DNA from: Stictocephala bisonia
Taxonomy: Eukaryota; Arthropoda; Insecta; Hemiptera; Membracidae
NCBI GenBank assembly: GCA_035578905.1
Contig: JAQJVL010000001.1
Span: 8,220,211 to 8,284,210 of the forward strand
DNA length: 64,000 nucleotides
Direction: 5' to 3'
Numbering within the stretch: the stretch's first letter is position 1; every line of letters begins with the position of its first letter. The notes below the pieces were generated by a model, which saw only the letters and a list, made by a program, of their open reading frames with translations, was not told the DNA's origin and ran no database searches. Of the stretch, positions 28,801 to 33,929 are shown piece after piece. The translations under genes and the position numbers were made by a program.

Positions 28801-30108
28801 TATGGCGTGGGGGCAAAACTTTACATATGCCATATGATATTATGTTTCAGCTGTTTTGTTGTGATTTTTATATTTTCTTCCCACGCACTGATCAGCTTTT
28901 GAGGTTAGGTGTTTAGTAAGTGACATTGATTCTTTTTGTGACAGAAACTAGTCTGTCTAAATGTTGTAAAAACTAGTTCAAATATATAAAAACGTATTTA
29001 GGGTTGCTTTATTAAAAAACCAGAGGACTATCATTAAAAATTACGTAATACTAAAATTGGCGCTACAATTTGTGTTTGATTTATAAAAGACGCGGAGGCC
29101 ACCGGTGGCCCACATGGTGCACAGCGGCACGTAGGCCTATGACGTGGGCTACCGGTGGCCCTCATGGCGTCAGGCGGACATACAGTTTTACTACGGCGGC
29201 CTCAGAATGACACAATAAATTATCTACGCTGGCAGTCAACATGTTAAATTGTGGATTAAATTTAAACACGGTTTATTTATTTACTCCAATTTACAATGAA
29301 TACAAATGAGATGGCATAGTTGTGGAAATATGGACAATGACCAGCATATACACAGTAATTTAAATATAAACATATAACTAAGCAAGCAATAATAATTATA
29401 AGCATAATATTTAACAGGCAACAACCATCAACAATTTATGCAATAGCAACTAGCAAAATAACAATCATACATAATTCAAGCTAGCAATAACTGGCACAAG
29501 CAATAAATATTCAACAAGCAAACATGTAAAAAGAAATAACTAGAGAGAAATAAATAATTATCTTATTAGTACTAACAAGCATAAGATTTACATGTAACAG
29601 CAACTAGCAAAATAACTTATCGATTGTACATAATTTAAACTAGCGACAACATGCAACAAACAATAAATATTTAACCAGCAATAAATATTTAACAAGCAAA
29701 CGTGTAAGAATAATAACTAGATTAGTTGTTGTACGAGAAGGCAGTCTTGAGTGAAGTTTCTTAAGTGAAACAACTACATTTTTCTCACAGATATTAGGCC
29801 TATGCCATAAATTATACCCAAGTAGGCCTAAACCTATATCTCCTGAAATTAATAATAGGTCTAAAAAAAACATGTTGACATCTTAAAATGAATTGGAGGC
29901 AGACAAATATGAAACAAACTAATAAGATTTAAAGTTCTCCTAAATTTTAACTGACCATAATATATGTATAATTTATGTAGTTAATTTAAATACATGCTTA
30001 ACGTAGAGAGGTTACATTTCATTACATACCTAGAAACCCGTCAGGTGGAGTTGACGTATTGACTGCTCCTGTTAAACAAAGTATTAAAATGGAGAAAAAT
30101 AATTGCAT
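1751..30108 (-). CDS. Nemp: Nuclear envelope integral membrane protein (NEMP/TMEM194 family), C-terminus not found
   Basis: Six coding exons on the minus strand: 30108-30030, 25580-25447, 24009-23805, 21512-21343, 7494-7279 and 1890-1751, totalling 944 nt (314 codons plus 2 nt). Every junction has GT/AG borders and phases match throughout (1, 0, 1, 0, 0, then 2). The product starts with a signal peptide (MQLFFSILILCLTGA), followed by a lumenal region of about 115 residues, then hydrophobic segments. From family knowledge, NEMP proteins are multi-pass inner nuclear membrane proteins that support envelope stiffness and fertility. The blocks SENTLFYYVS, YYRFGPITNP and the exon-6 segment align by eye, from memory, with NEMP1. 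The ATG at 30108 is preceded by an in-frame TAA 15 nt upstream. The remaining C-terminal part (roughly 100 residues in relatives) is missing. About 28 kb of transposon-rich intron encloses under 1 kb of coding sequence. Confidence 0.82.
2930..4260 (+). pseudogene. Dead non-LTR retrotransposon: reverse transcriptase remnant
   Basis: Broken plus-strand frames read in order as a LINE reverse transcriptase: a SIITAIAKVYEKIV block (2950-3000), VFMDMSKTFDSISHHL (the F-DxSK-AFD motif, 3150-3200), a GIPQGSIIGPLL-like block (3365-3400), FIDDLAAS (3405-3430), then the terminal region with QQKRAIRIILKLK (3880) and HSYNTRNKK (4050). Several stops and frameshifts make it inactive. A 21-base A run at 4190-4210 lies inside the C-terminal coding part, not at the 3' end, and looks like expansion of AAA codons. 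The clade is not assigned. Confidence 0.85.
4261..5325. other. no gene recognised
   Basis: AT-rich intronic DNA of the NEMP gene (intron 5). No open frame with recognisable motifs and no clear repeat ends were seen. Confidence 0.5.
5330..5435. repeat. short GTGTATGGGT tandem repeat
   Basis: Three imperfect copies of a unit of about 33-45 bp containing ACTGTAAGTGTATGGGT followed by GGGTGGG-type G-rich sequence. A related block in the opposite orientation (CCCACCC...CCATACACGTACAG) occurs at 15820-15905. Confidence 0.75.
6190..6537 (-). mobile_element. possible hAT-type end fragment
   Basis: The plus strand ends with ATTCGCCCATCCCTACTG, whose complement CAGTAGGGATGGGCGAAT resembles the CAG-type ends of hAT elements. 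The preceding 300 bp are locally GC-rich and repeat CCAGTGAC/GTCACCGG words. I did not find the matching other end, so this is a fragment at best. Confidence 0.3.
7279..7494 (-). CDS. Nemp: NEMP exon 5 (membrane spans and GP loop)
   Basis: Acceptor GTTGTAG, donor CTGCAG|GTACTA. Exactly 72 codons. Two hydrophobic spans (MAGGITVATLILQSVF and YIAFSGLISLVLYY) are followed by RFGPITNPKSKKIIRYCLQ. The Y-(R/K)-(F/Y)-GP motif after the span matches the NEMP family at the same place. This is the strongest single piece of homology in the gene. Confidence 0.87.
7830..8423 (-). pseudogene. LINE reverse transcriptase C-terminal region
   Basis: A continuation of the LINE protein in a new frame: YYALFESHLRYCIVVWGG, IHKKRAIRCLAGL, HNTRHATNF and HYYNHLPDDLKK, followed by a short C-terminus. 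These are the usual post-catalytic landmarks of LINE proteins (thumb and tail). It stops about 65 bp before the tandem 3' tail. Confidence 0.85.
8461..9329 (-). pseudogene. LINE reverse transcriptase domain (one frame break)
   Basis: Two overlapping frames (9329-8685 and 8793-8461) together hold the reverse transcriptase motifs: SLIPTFSKLFEKIVLHRL, QHGFLKGRLTTTAL, LFLDFSKAFDCLNH (first catalytic Asp), a CPQGSVLGPVLFLL block and TTMYADDTVITL (catalytic YADD). A small frameshift near 8690-8790 separates the two halves, so this copy is probably not active. Confidence 0.9.
9354..10628 (-). CDS. LINE endonuclease domain (APE type)
   Basis: The first in-frame start-like codon is a TTG at 10628, but the frame is open upstream and includes FAHHNINGLSKKTHN, the usual first catalytic Asn block. 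Then come IIITEHGL (catalytic Glu), GVYRPPS, IVIMGDINVN (Asp/Asn), SIDWICTN and LSGLSDHTAQL (Ser-Asp-His). All expected active-site positions look intact. The last part (KSKALWQVINNH, FNNFFVTIAEK) is the linker toward the reverse transcriptase. It nicks the target DNA for target-primed reverse transcription. Confidence 0.88.
   Translation of the reverse strand: MSKKTHNLAHFFSDSQPELIIITEHGLAQEKLENTRIEGYTQIGGFARKNHKKGGIVGYAKQNIENYIKLLNISREESELMCETALFKIKLKEETVRVLGVYRPPSANLDQAIDILSDQLRDALCIRKPIVIMGDINVNKLEEDDSDNIKLEALLTSFNLTQMTLPPTRITPQTRRSIDWICTNMDLQHIETSVILSGLSDHTAQLATLNLGRERPLPFKEQKRHFTASSMNQFKTTLQNQNWECLYLIEDLNSAYEHFHRIVQTTLNETCPMKLKQKKNNKQKQCWDKECTRLRNRYTQALEKELCSGKPEDKSETRARKRDYDLKLKTLRKERTSDFINGAENKSKALWQVINNHRKARPNTENQWKILTNNETIQDPAKIANHFNNFFVTIAEKTLLANGISTDEKNHPIQPPSTNVNFHF
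10634..11278 (-). CDS. LINE ORF1-like frame, function unclear
   Basis: A 214-codon frame rich in Pro, Asn, Ser and Thr, placed where ORF1 should be. I see no zinc knuckle (CX2CX4HX4C) or coiled coil. A folded-looking block (SPNDFFAKHIDFYIQISN) lies near the middle. The C-terminal end overlaps, in another frame, the start of the endonuclease frame. It may be truncated at the 5' side. Confidence 0.45.
   Translation of the reverse strand: MIFSNQCNQTNPPTALTKPTQCIPSNKKQNLSLRYPCKAQRKSIEPKRNHFSISLQVRKNKMKNSEDLNSNHNPPQHTPISPPYEPSTLNTLPNTEPSKQQKMNLRKEPPMNTKIRPISESPNDFFAKHIDFYIQISNEDQYKFPITNEDPTSPDFYNTSVGAPNSTISMPLTCQASEKQDHTEGFLEEDRRVQKKKQETNLPLQPNLPSPIII
11287..11366 (-). other. tRNA-like segment next to the LINE 5' end
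   Basis: On the minus strand the segment contains an A-box-like TAGTTAAGGGGATAAGG and a B-box-like GGTTTGATTCC about 30 bases apart, with a CTTGCAA anticodon-loop-like block between. The acceptor arms do not pair, so it is not a functional tRNA gene. It is either a tRNA-derived SINE head or a promoter captured by the LINE. Inference only. Confidence 0.5.
11737..12360. mobile_element. piggyBac-like MITE (TTAA target)
   Basis: Flanked on both sides by TTAA. The left end is CATGTTAGCTGCCATCC and the right end, read inward, is CACTTTAGCTGCCGTGTC. Internally it has four imperfect 24-bp palindromes of the type TGTCGGGC-x-TA-x(2)-GGCCTGACA, near 11890, 11950, 12080 and 12322. No transposase. TTAA flanks and CAC/CAT-TT-CTGCC ends suggest piggyBac-superfamily mobilisation. 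Confidence 0.72.
12795..12990. mobile_element. hairpin MITE
   Basis: Near-complete inverted repeat. The left arm has GAAAGGTCCGTTTAATTCG then ATGGCTTC; the right arm, reversed, has GAAAGGTCCGTCCGATCTG then ATGGCTTC. Both arms continue inward to TTTTCTTAC. The arms are about 75 bp with a short loop around 12885-12905. Superfamily not assigned. Confidence 0.7.
13091..13120. repeat. (TA)n microsatellite
   Basis: About 14 TA units directly left of the pogo element. It continues as TATATATATA at the right end (14213-14222), so the element inserted within a TA tract. Confidence 0.9.
13121..14212 (+). mobile_element. pogo/Tigger-type transposon, internally deleted
   Basis: A 1,092-bp element with inverted ends CAGTAGAACGTCGATAAT (left) and CAGTAGAACGTCAATAAT (right, reversed), flanked by TA. 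The ends contain repeated CCGGAT/ATCCGG words typical of Tigger relatives. Only the C-terminal, acidic end of the transposase remains, so the HTH and DDE domains are gone. Such deletion derivatives are mobilised by a full-length relative. Confidence 0.85.
13290..13958 (+). pseudogene. Tigger-type transposase C-terminal remnant with intron
   Basis: The first part ends DSNDPGYQILTDQEIADML before a donor (GAAG|GTATGT, exon end 13461). After an acceptor (TTTCTTTCAG, exon start 13723) it continues EETETMESDSDDPE and ends KPITHFFKS, stop at 13958. Acidic D/E-rich tails and a terminal 'ITxFF' motif are usual in pogo/TIGD-type transposases. The catalytic domain is absent. Confidence 0.7.
14223..15190. 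other. no gene recognised
   Basis: AT-rich NEMP intron 4 sequence without recognisable coding motifs or repeat ends. Confidence 0.5.
15195..15345 (+). pseudogene. LINE endonuclease C-terminal scrap
   Basis: A plus-strand frame reads SLRGAECRTDHNLVLVKIRQ and then WEKREKDTVEVRWDTSKLKN. The (T/S)DHxLV block and the following K/R-rich run ending in a W/F-DTxKL motif are the end of the endonuclease domain in craniofacial-development-protein-2-like/RTE LINEs. No other part is preserved nearby. Confidence 0.65.
15820..15905. repeat. CCACCC / CATACACGTACAG repeat
   Basis: Two imperfect copies of a unit of about 40 bp (CCCATACACGTACAG followed by GG-rich or TTA sequence and CCCACCC). It is the inverse of the repeat at 5330-5435. 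Confidence 0.7.
16854..16874. repeat. poly-G tract
   Basis: A run of 21 G, followed by AGACTA. A GC-rich patch with GGACCCCCGGACC lies 230 bp to the left (16610-16690). Such long G runs are easily mis-assembled and can form quadruplexes. Confidence 0.95.
17512..18797 (+). pseudogene. Penelope-type reverse transcriptase remnant
   Basis: Broken into at least four frames (17512-17988, about 18050-18150, 18271-18528 and 18591-18797). It keeps ADKGNA, the Y-GLPKIHK motif, FDVVNLFTNIP, QDDGMAMGS and YMDD. One stop is a TAG after DSIHSTK (near 17985). Penelope reverse transcriptases are related to telomerase and usually lack LINE endonucleases. Confidence 0.88.
19026..19514 (+). pseudogene. Penelope GIY-YIG endonuclease domain
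   Basis: 162 codons open. NVLYYITCECNEKYIGETKR is the GIY-YIG-like core (here YYI and YIGET) with two closely spaced Cys (CEC). It is followed by RLKEHKNNIKKGDTTHSKLAEHAW (conserved R and H, then the linker His) and FIEGAFMKL (conserved E). This endonuclease makes the nick used for integration. The domain looks complete although the upstream part is broken. Confidence 0.88.
20525..20911. mobile_element. MITE with about 48-bp inverted ends
   Basis: The left arm GCTGTCGGCCATGTTGGTTT...AACAATGTTATTT (20525-20572) is matched in reverse by the right arm GCTGTCGGGTATGTTGGTTT...AACAATGTTATTT (20861-20911). The middle is AT-rich and non-coding. Superfamily not assigned. Confidence 0.75.
21343..21512 (-). 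CDS. Nemp: NEMP exon 4 (first membrane spans)
   Basis: Acceptor TTTTTCCAG, donor ATGAAG|GTAAGT. With the carried base it encodes 57 residues. Two hydrophobic spans (FSFLMLYLTGALLVY and VSVIILGMSASIMVILYL) flank the polar block NAKSLSENTLFYY. NEMP proteins have an equivalent 'LS-x(2)-FYY' block. The exon ends KLIPMK, comparable to the 'KFMPKK' turn in vertebrate NEMP1. Confidence 0.85.
21989..22225 (+). pseudogene. LINE C-terminal fragment
   Basis: 77 codons reading KHHYNTRFRKEISVN, RFLEKIPSEIRGID and FKSNLQIFLISKPLYSFDDL, then stop. This is the typical last part of a LINE reverse transcriptase protein (HxYNTR, then the short 'FK-x-L-x-x-FL' tail). The catalytic part is missing, so this is a 5'-truncated copy. 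Confidence 0.7.
23071..23220. mobile_element. MITE with TTAGG-like core
   Basis: Imperfect inverted arms: left 23071-23116 and right 23179-23220 share, in reverse, GATTCCGTTAAATGCCCCTC / GCATTCCATTATATGCCCCC and CAAATATAA. The short core (23117-23160) is TTAGGTTAGGTTAGGG plus GGTAGGTAGG words, close to the insect telomere unit TTAGG. Confidence 0.72.
23370..23503. mobile_element. MITE with TAACC-rich core
   Basis: The left arm GATCTTTTCCATTAATTCAC continuing to TACCA is matched in reverse by the right arm GACCTTTTCTGTTAAGTCAC then TACCA. The core (23401-23475) is made of TAACATAACC/AAACCTAACATAA words. It lies 150 bp from the previous MITE. Confidence 0.68.
23805..24009 (-). CDS. Nemp: NEMP exon 3 (lumenal domain)
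   Basis: Acceptor CGTTAG, donor ACAG|GTAAG. 205 nt, entering in phase 0 and leaving in phase 1. Rich in aromatic and acidic residues (WQQFEAQRSSWTFDWNWQ). The end TCFGIRTYSDYILKVEVTG corresponds to the NEMP segment with a Thr-Cys followed by a KVEI-like strand just before the first membrane span. Confidence 0.8.
25447..25580 (-). CDS. Nemp: NEMP exon 2 (lumenal domain)
   Basis: Acceptor TGTGTTTCAG, donor TGT|GTAAGT. The 134 nt plus the carried base give 45 codons. It reads EPILPGQVYNCCQYELY near the start, with four cysteines (one closing the exon), and YCFPGLSKGILRIWMSVC at the end. The last stretch resembles the NEMP1 segment of the form FCY-x(4)-P-x(4)-WTS. The upstream edge of this exon is copied twice in the adjacent intron (see the 91-bp repeat). 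Confidence 0.78.
25546..25800. repeat. 91-bp triplication spanning the NEMP exon-2 edge
   Basis: Three copies with a 91-bp period (marker (T/C)TGTACACTT at about 25550, 25641 and 25732). The first copy contains the functional 5' edge of exon 2 with its acceptor. The two upstream copies hold a decayed version (minus strand: RPILPGKVYSCWKPELYLN) in the intron. They keep a weakened acceptor (TTATAG/CTTGACC region) and in-frame stops. Confidence 0.88.
26445..26555. mobile_element. pogo-like MITE fragment
   Basis: The right end, read inward, is CAGTAGAACCTTGATACC next to TA. The left side carries a degraded partner (CAGTATATGAAAACGAACCT). Short palindromic words GTACTACGAAT/ATTCGTGGTAC lie between. 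Resembles Tigger-type ends but is weak. Confidence 0.45.
26930..27370 (+). pseudogene. LINE C-terminal fragment
   Basis: Reads MPIWGCESQRTLYIFRLQRK, ALRVIFSIDRLQSCREIFK and NILTFPSLYIYE. After frameshifts it reads NKLKSFLINKCFYSVREFM just before the end. These are standard post-catalytic LINE landmarks. A tract of A (26850-26864) lies upstream and an (ATT)n tract downstream (27424-27447). Confidence 0.75.
27424..27447. repeat. (ATT)n microsatellite
   Basis: About seven ATT units just after the LINE fragment ending at 27370. It may be that element's 3' tail. Confidence 0.85.
27645..28148. mobile_element. MITE-like inverted-end element
   Basis: The left end GGCTAAGCACACATTAGCAA and the right end reversed GGCTTACCACACACTAGCGA are related. 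A third copy of the word ACACACTAGCAC occurs inside (about 27847). AT-rich interior, no transposase. Boundaries approximate. Confidence 0.5.
28552..29243. mobile_element. piggyBac-like MITE with CCACCGGTGGCC palindromes (TTAA target)
   Basis: Flanked by TTAA at 28548-28551 and 29244-29247. Inverted ends CACGTTGACTGCCA (left) and CATGTTGACTGCCA (right, reversed). At least five copies of a GC-rich palindromic word around CCACCGGTGGCCC lie near both ends (about 28570, 28610, 28790, 29098 and 29150), in strong contrast to the AT-rich surroundings. No transposase frame. Confidence 0.78.
29385..29725. repeat. diverged ~170-bp tandem duplication
   Basis: Two copies share AGCAACTAGCAAAATAAC, TACATAATT(C/T)AA, CAATAAATATT(C/T)AAC and AACAAGCAAAC(A/G)TGTAA in the same order, separated by about 170 bp. 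The second copy has an extra internal duplication of CAGCAATAAATATTTAAC. Located in NEMP intron 1. Confidence 0.7.
30030..30108 (-). CDS. Nemp: NEMP exon 1 (signal peptide)
   Basis: Encodes 26 residues plus one base. A start Met is followed by a hydrophobic stretch (LFFSILILCL) and a likely cleavage region near TGAVNTS. The donor is CTAG|GTATGT. The trailing G joins CT of exon 2 to make an Ala codon. The start is the first ATG after an in-frame stop. Confidence 0.8.
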
Positions 30109-30399
30109 CTTTAAAAGATGTTATTACTTAAATATAGGGTACACACAAAACAGGATTGTTACACAGTAAAATTTATTAGATAGAATCAAATCTCAAGCAA
30201 AGTCAAAATGATAAAAAAACATATTTAAATGCGGGAAACCTTATTTAGAAATGTTTTGTGGGCTAAGATTTATTTCACGCAGCTTTGCTGTTGTATAGTT
30301 ACCAAGGTTATATAAGATTATTATATAAAAATCCCCTACCCACCCTTAAATACATAATATTGTAAGCAAAATTTAAACTGTAATTTCATAAAGATTGGG

Positions 30400-32090
30400 G
30401 GAAATATTTTTTACTAAAAAATATTACAGAAAGTTATTTTTATAAAACATGTATTGAAAAGTGAGATATTAAATTGAAATGCAATATTTACTTTAGTCAT
30501 ATGATATCCCTAAATTTAGTACAAGAATACCTTCCTAATGGTTTTGTTAAAATAGCTACTAACTGGTCTTGTGATCGATTGTCCTATCCTTCACTCTTTC
30601 TTTTACAAATATATGTTGTACATTCACTTGTTTTAACCGTTTGGTTTCACTACTTATTGTAACGTGGTTAGTTAATTGTAGCTTTATTAGCTATTATTAA
30701 CTAGCTTTATTTAGTTTTAAATATGAATTTTGTTAGCGTTTGTATTCCAGATAGAGCTGATACCTCTTTTTCTGTTGCTCCATAAAGAAACACTCGTTTA
30801 TTTGATGAATTGGCACACTATTGTGATTTTGCAACAACAAAAAATTAATGTCGTTATGTTGCTACAGGCGGATATGTTTCTAAGAAATGAGATTTGTTAG
30901 ATTGTTGGAAACTCCGAGCAACCAATCTAGCTTTAAACATGTTTATCTCACAATAAATATCTTTCTTGCGTTAAAAAACCCACTTGGTGTTAATTTATAT
31001 CTGCTAATCATGTCTACATTTTGGTCGTTCAGTTATTTTCCAAGTAGGTTTTTTTGTAGCATTCTCATTTCTTCACATATAGCTTCTTTCCATTTACTTG
31101 AACTGTCATATGTCATTGCTTCTTGTGTCATATTAATTTTGACTAAAAAACTAGTGTTATAATATTCATACACCCATGGCTTCTTAATTGCTTATACACC
31201 CGTGGTGACTCAGTGATTAAGGCTTCGGAGGCAGTGTACTTGATTCGAATCCCCACTGAGCTAACGGTCGGTACTTCACTCGTTGAATAAAGTTCACGCA
31301 CAGGACTGTAGGCACATGTGAACTGGTGAGTGAAGTGAAAAAAGAAAATAATTCAATCTTGATATCGTAGATTTCTCAGACTGTCTTCTGGATGTTATAT
31401 TTCAACATGTTTATCTAGAATATCTTCAACAACAGTACTCTCTTATGAGGTTTTTTTTTGGAAATTTTTCAATATCCCTCGAACTAGTATTATTCGATTA
31501 GCTGTAATCATCTCCTTGTCATCTTCATCGTCACTGTCATCTTGATTTCTGTATATTTCCTCACTTTGCTCAATTATTCCAGAAATACTATTTCCAGTGT
31601 TGCTGTAAAAAATCTAAAATATAATGTCCTTAGGGAGCATTTACAGTTAACAATATGCATCTACTGTAATGTTTCCTTTGTTGTATGGAATATAACGTTA
31701 CAACTAACCTAATTATTTCTTCTCATTTGGGGTGCAAATACGATATCCCTTAGTGGTTTCACAATATACCACAAACATACCACATTTGGATTTGAAATCC
31801 CATTTCTTTCGTTTACCATCAGGAATGAGGACATAAGCTTTTGATCCAAAAACTTGAAGCCAAGTAAGATCAAACTGTTCGCCTGTCCACAGTTGATAAG
31901 AAGTTTTACCTTTAACAAACCTTATGTCACTACGGTTAATCACATAAACAGGTTATTTTGACTGCTTTAGCCCAAAAAGTTTTATTTAAGTACATGCTGG
32001 CCAGCATAGATCGAGCAGACTCCAAAACTGTTCTAATCCACGCTCAACACGTCCATTTTGTTCAGGGCAACAACTACAAAGAAATCAAAT
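30400..32090 (-). mobile_element. copia-type retrotransposon, 3' half (disrupted)
   Basis: On the minus strand: CCPEQNGRVERG (the integrase PEQNG motif, near 32065) and SARSMLASMYLNKTFWAKAV (about 32030-31980). Next is the integrase tail SYQLWTGEQFDLTWLQVFGS (31900) with KGYRICTPNEKK. After a SINE insertion come reverse transcriptase scraps (YDSSSKWKEAICEEM at about 31110, KARLV-like and SFQQSNK words at about 30930). Many stops. The matching 5' half is at 36530-37340. Confidence 0.78.
31195..31370 (+). mobile_element. tRNA-derived SINE, inserted in copia
   Basis: A-box-like GTGACTCAGTGATTAAGGC and B-box GATTCGAATCCCC about 30 bp apart (31203-31260), followed by a unique body and an A-rich end (AAAAAAGAAAATAATTC). 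The tRNA arms do not pair as a functional gene. It interrupts the copia remnant between integrase tail and reverse transcriptase. Confidence 0.7.
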
Positions 32091-32094
32091 GACA

Positions 32095-33456
32095 TGCATT
32101 ACCTGTCAACTTGGCTATTTAAACAATTCTACAAACATTTGCTGGGTCCTTTGACACATTTAATAAACCTTACCTTCTGGACATTTCTCTTCTTCCCGTA
32201 AAATGGCTAAAATCATACCTATTTTTAAGAAGGGAGATCAAAATTCTATCAGCAACTTTAGACCTGTTTCCATTCTTCCAGTGCTAAGTAAGGTCTTTGA
32301 GAAGGTTTTTTAGCACATTTAAGTCAATTTTTACAAAAATACAATCTTCTTTCTAAAGATCAATTCGGTTTTAGTGAAGGGAAATCTACAATAGATGCAA
32401 TTGTTTGTCTGCTTGAGGGATTAAAAAATCACAGACTCGCTTTAAGCGTCTTTTTAGATCTACCTAAGGCATTTAACTGTGTTGACCACAACATCCTGTT
32501 AACAAACTAGAAGCTAATGGTGTACGAGGAGTGCCACTTTCGTGGCTCAACTCGTATTTACATGGAAGGTCCCAGACAGTCCAAGTGTCCAGCCATTTAT
32601 CAAAAATCAATCAACTTAAATTTGGTGTCCCCCAGGAATCGATACTCAGCCCCTTACTTTTTTTGATCTACGTAAATGATATATCATCATCTCTATGGCA
32701 CGGAAGACTTGTCCAATACGCTGATGATACGACCATTGGTTTTAGTGAAAAATCTAAATCTGACTTAGAAATTCATATATTTACGGAATTAAATGGACTA
32801 AAGCAACATTTGACAAACATTAATTTAAGAACAAACACAAATTTCATTCATTTCTGTCTAACATCACATTTGGAGTATAGTACCAGAGTGATGGTAGACG
32901 AAACAGAGGTCGAAGAAGTCCAAGCGACCAAGTTTCTTGGTGTGTACTTGGACCGCTGTTTAACATGGAATAATCATATTGATAGCGTTTGCTCCAGAGT
33001 GATCTCTGGAATTTATGCTATGAAAACACTATCTAAGTTCTGCTCAATTCAAGTAATGCTGACAGTGTATTATGAACTCATCTATCCTCACCTATCCTAT
33101 GGAGTGATGCTCTGGGGCAGTTGTACAAACAACGAATTTACAAGATTGTTCAGGTTACAAAAAAAGGTAATAAGAATAATCTGTAAATAAAAATGACAGA
33201 ATCATGCAAAACAGCGTTCAAAACATTACAACTGTTGACCCTGCCTTGCATATACATCCTAGAAACCACCTACTATTGCAGGTCAAAATGTGTTCTCACA
33301 CGAGGCACAGACATACATGATCATGCAACTAGAGGTAGGGAAAACTTCCGAACTGGGAAACACAGAACGGTTGTTTTTGAACACCTTCCTTCACAGGTTG
33401 GTGTACATTTAATCAACAGTTTACCATCCAAATATAAAAGCCTCAATTCGCTCAAG
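32095..33456 (+). pseudogene. LINE reverse transcriptase, 5' part of an element split by hAT
   Basis: Plus-strand frames give MAKIIPIFKKGDQNSISNFR (32200), SILPVLSKVFEKV, a DQFGFSEGKSTIDAI block (32360), FLDLPKAFNCVDHN (32455, normally DxSKAFD), FGVPQ-SILSPLLFLIYVND (32620), VQYADDTTIGF (32710), TKFLGVYLDRCLTWN and YPHLSYGVMLWGS (33080). It is 5'-truncated and lightly broken. The reading frame stops at the hAT insertion and resumes at 36253. Confidence 0.88.
33449..33456. repeat. hAT target-site duplication, left
   Basis: CGCTCAAG, identical to 36245-36252. Eight bases is the diagnostic length for hAT insertion. Confidence 0.95.
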
Positions 33457-33726
33457 CAGGGTCGTATTTCCAATAAGGCCGAGTAGGCCGTGGCCTATGG
33501 CGGCAAATATCCAGGGGCGGCAAATATCCATGTAACATTGATATAAAAATATATTTATAAATGTAAAATGTCAATAGAAAAACCCGAAAATGTAAACATC
33601 AATACTATGATAAGCTGCAAAACACCATAGCAATCACTCGCTACTGGGGTTATTATAAATATATATTTCATTTATTAAACCTAATGCAGTGTCGGCGTGT
33701 GGTTTATCAACCATACTACAGTATTT

Positions 33727-33802
33727 GTATTATCAAACTGGGAGTGCGGCTAAACGCCATTTAGCTACCTGGAGTCCAGCCGCACTCCCAGTTTGATAAT
33801 AC
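33727..33802. repeat. perfect 25-bp inverted repeat inside hAT
   Basis: Arms 33727-33751 and 33778-33802 (core AAACTGGGAGTGCGGCT / AGCCGCACTCCCAGTTT) are exact complements with a 26-base spacer. It lies in the non-coding 5' part of the hAT element. A GC-rich hairpin of this quality in an otherwise mutated element is unusual. Confidence 0.95.
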
Positions 33803-33929
33803 TTGTATACCAGCGGGTCCTCAATCTGAGATCACTGGTTGGTTGGCGGCTGGGCGTGTGTATGGTCAATTATTGATTGAAAAGCAAGAAACATTTTTTT
33901 CAATAGGATATATTCAAGGCTTTTGGCAC

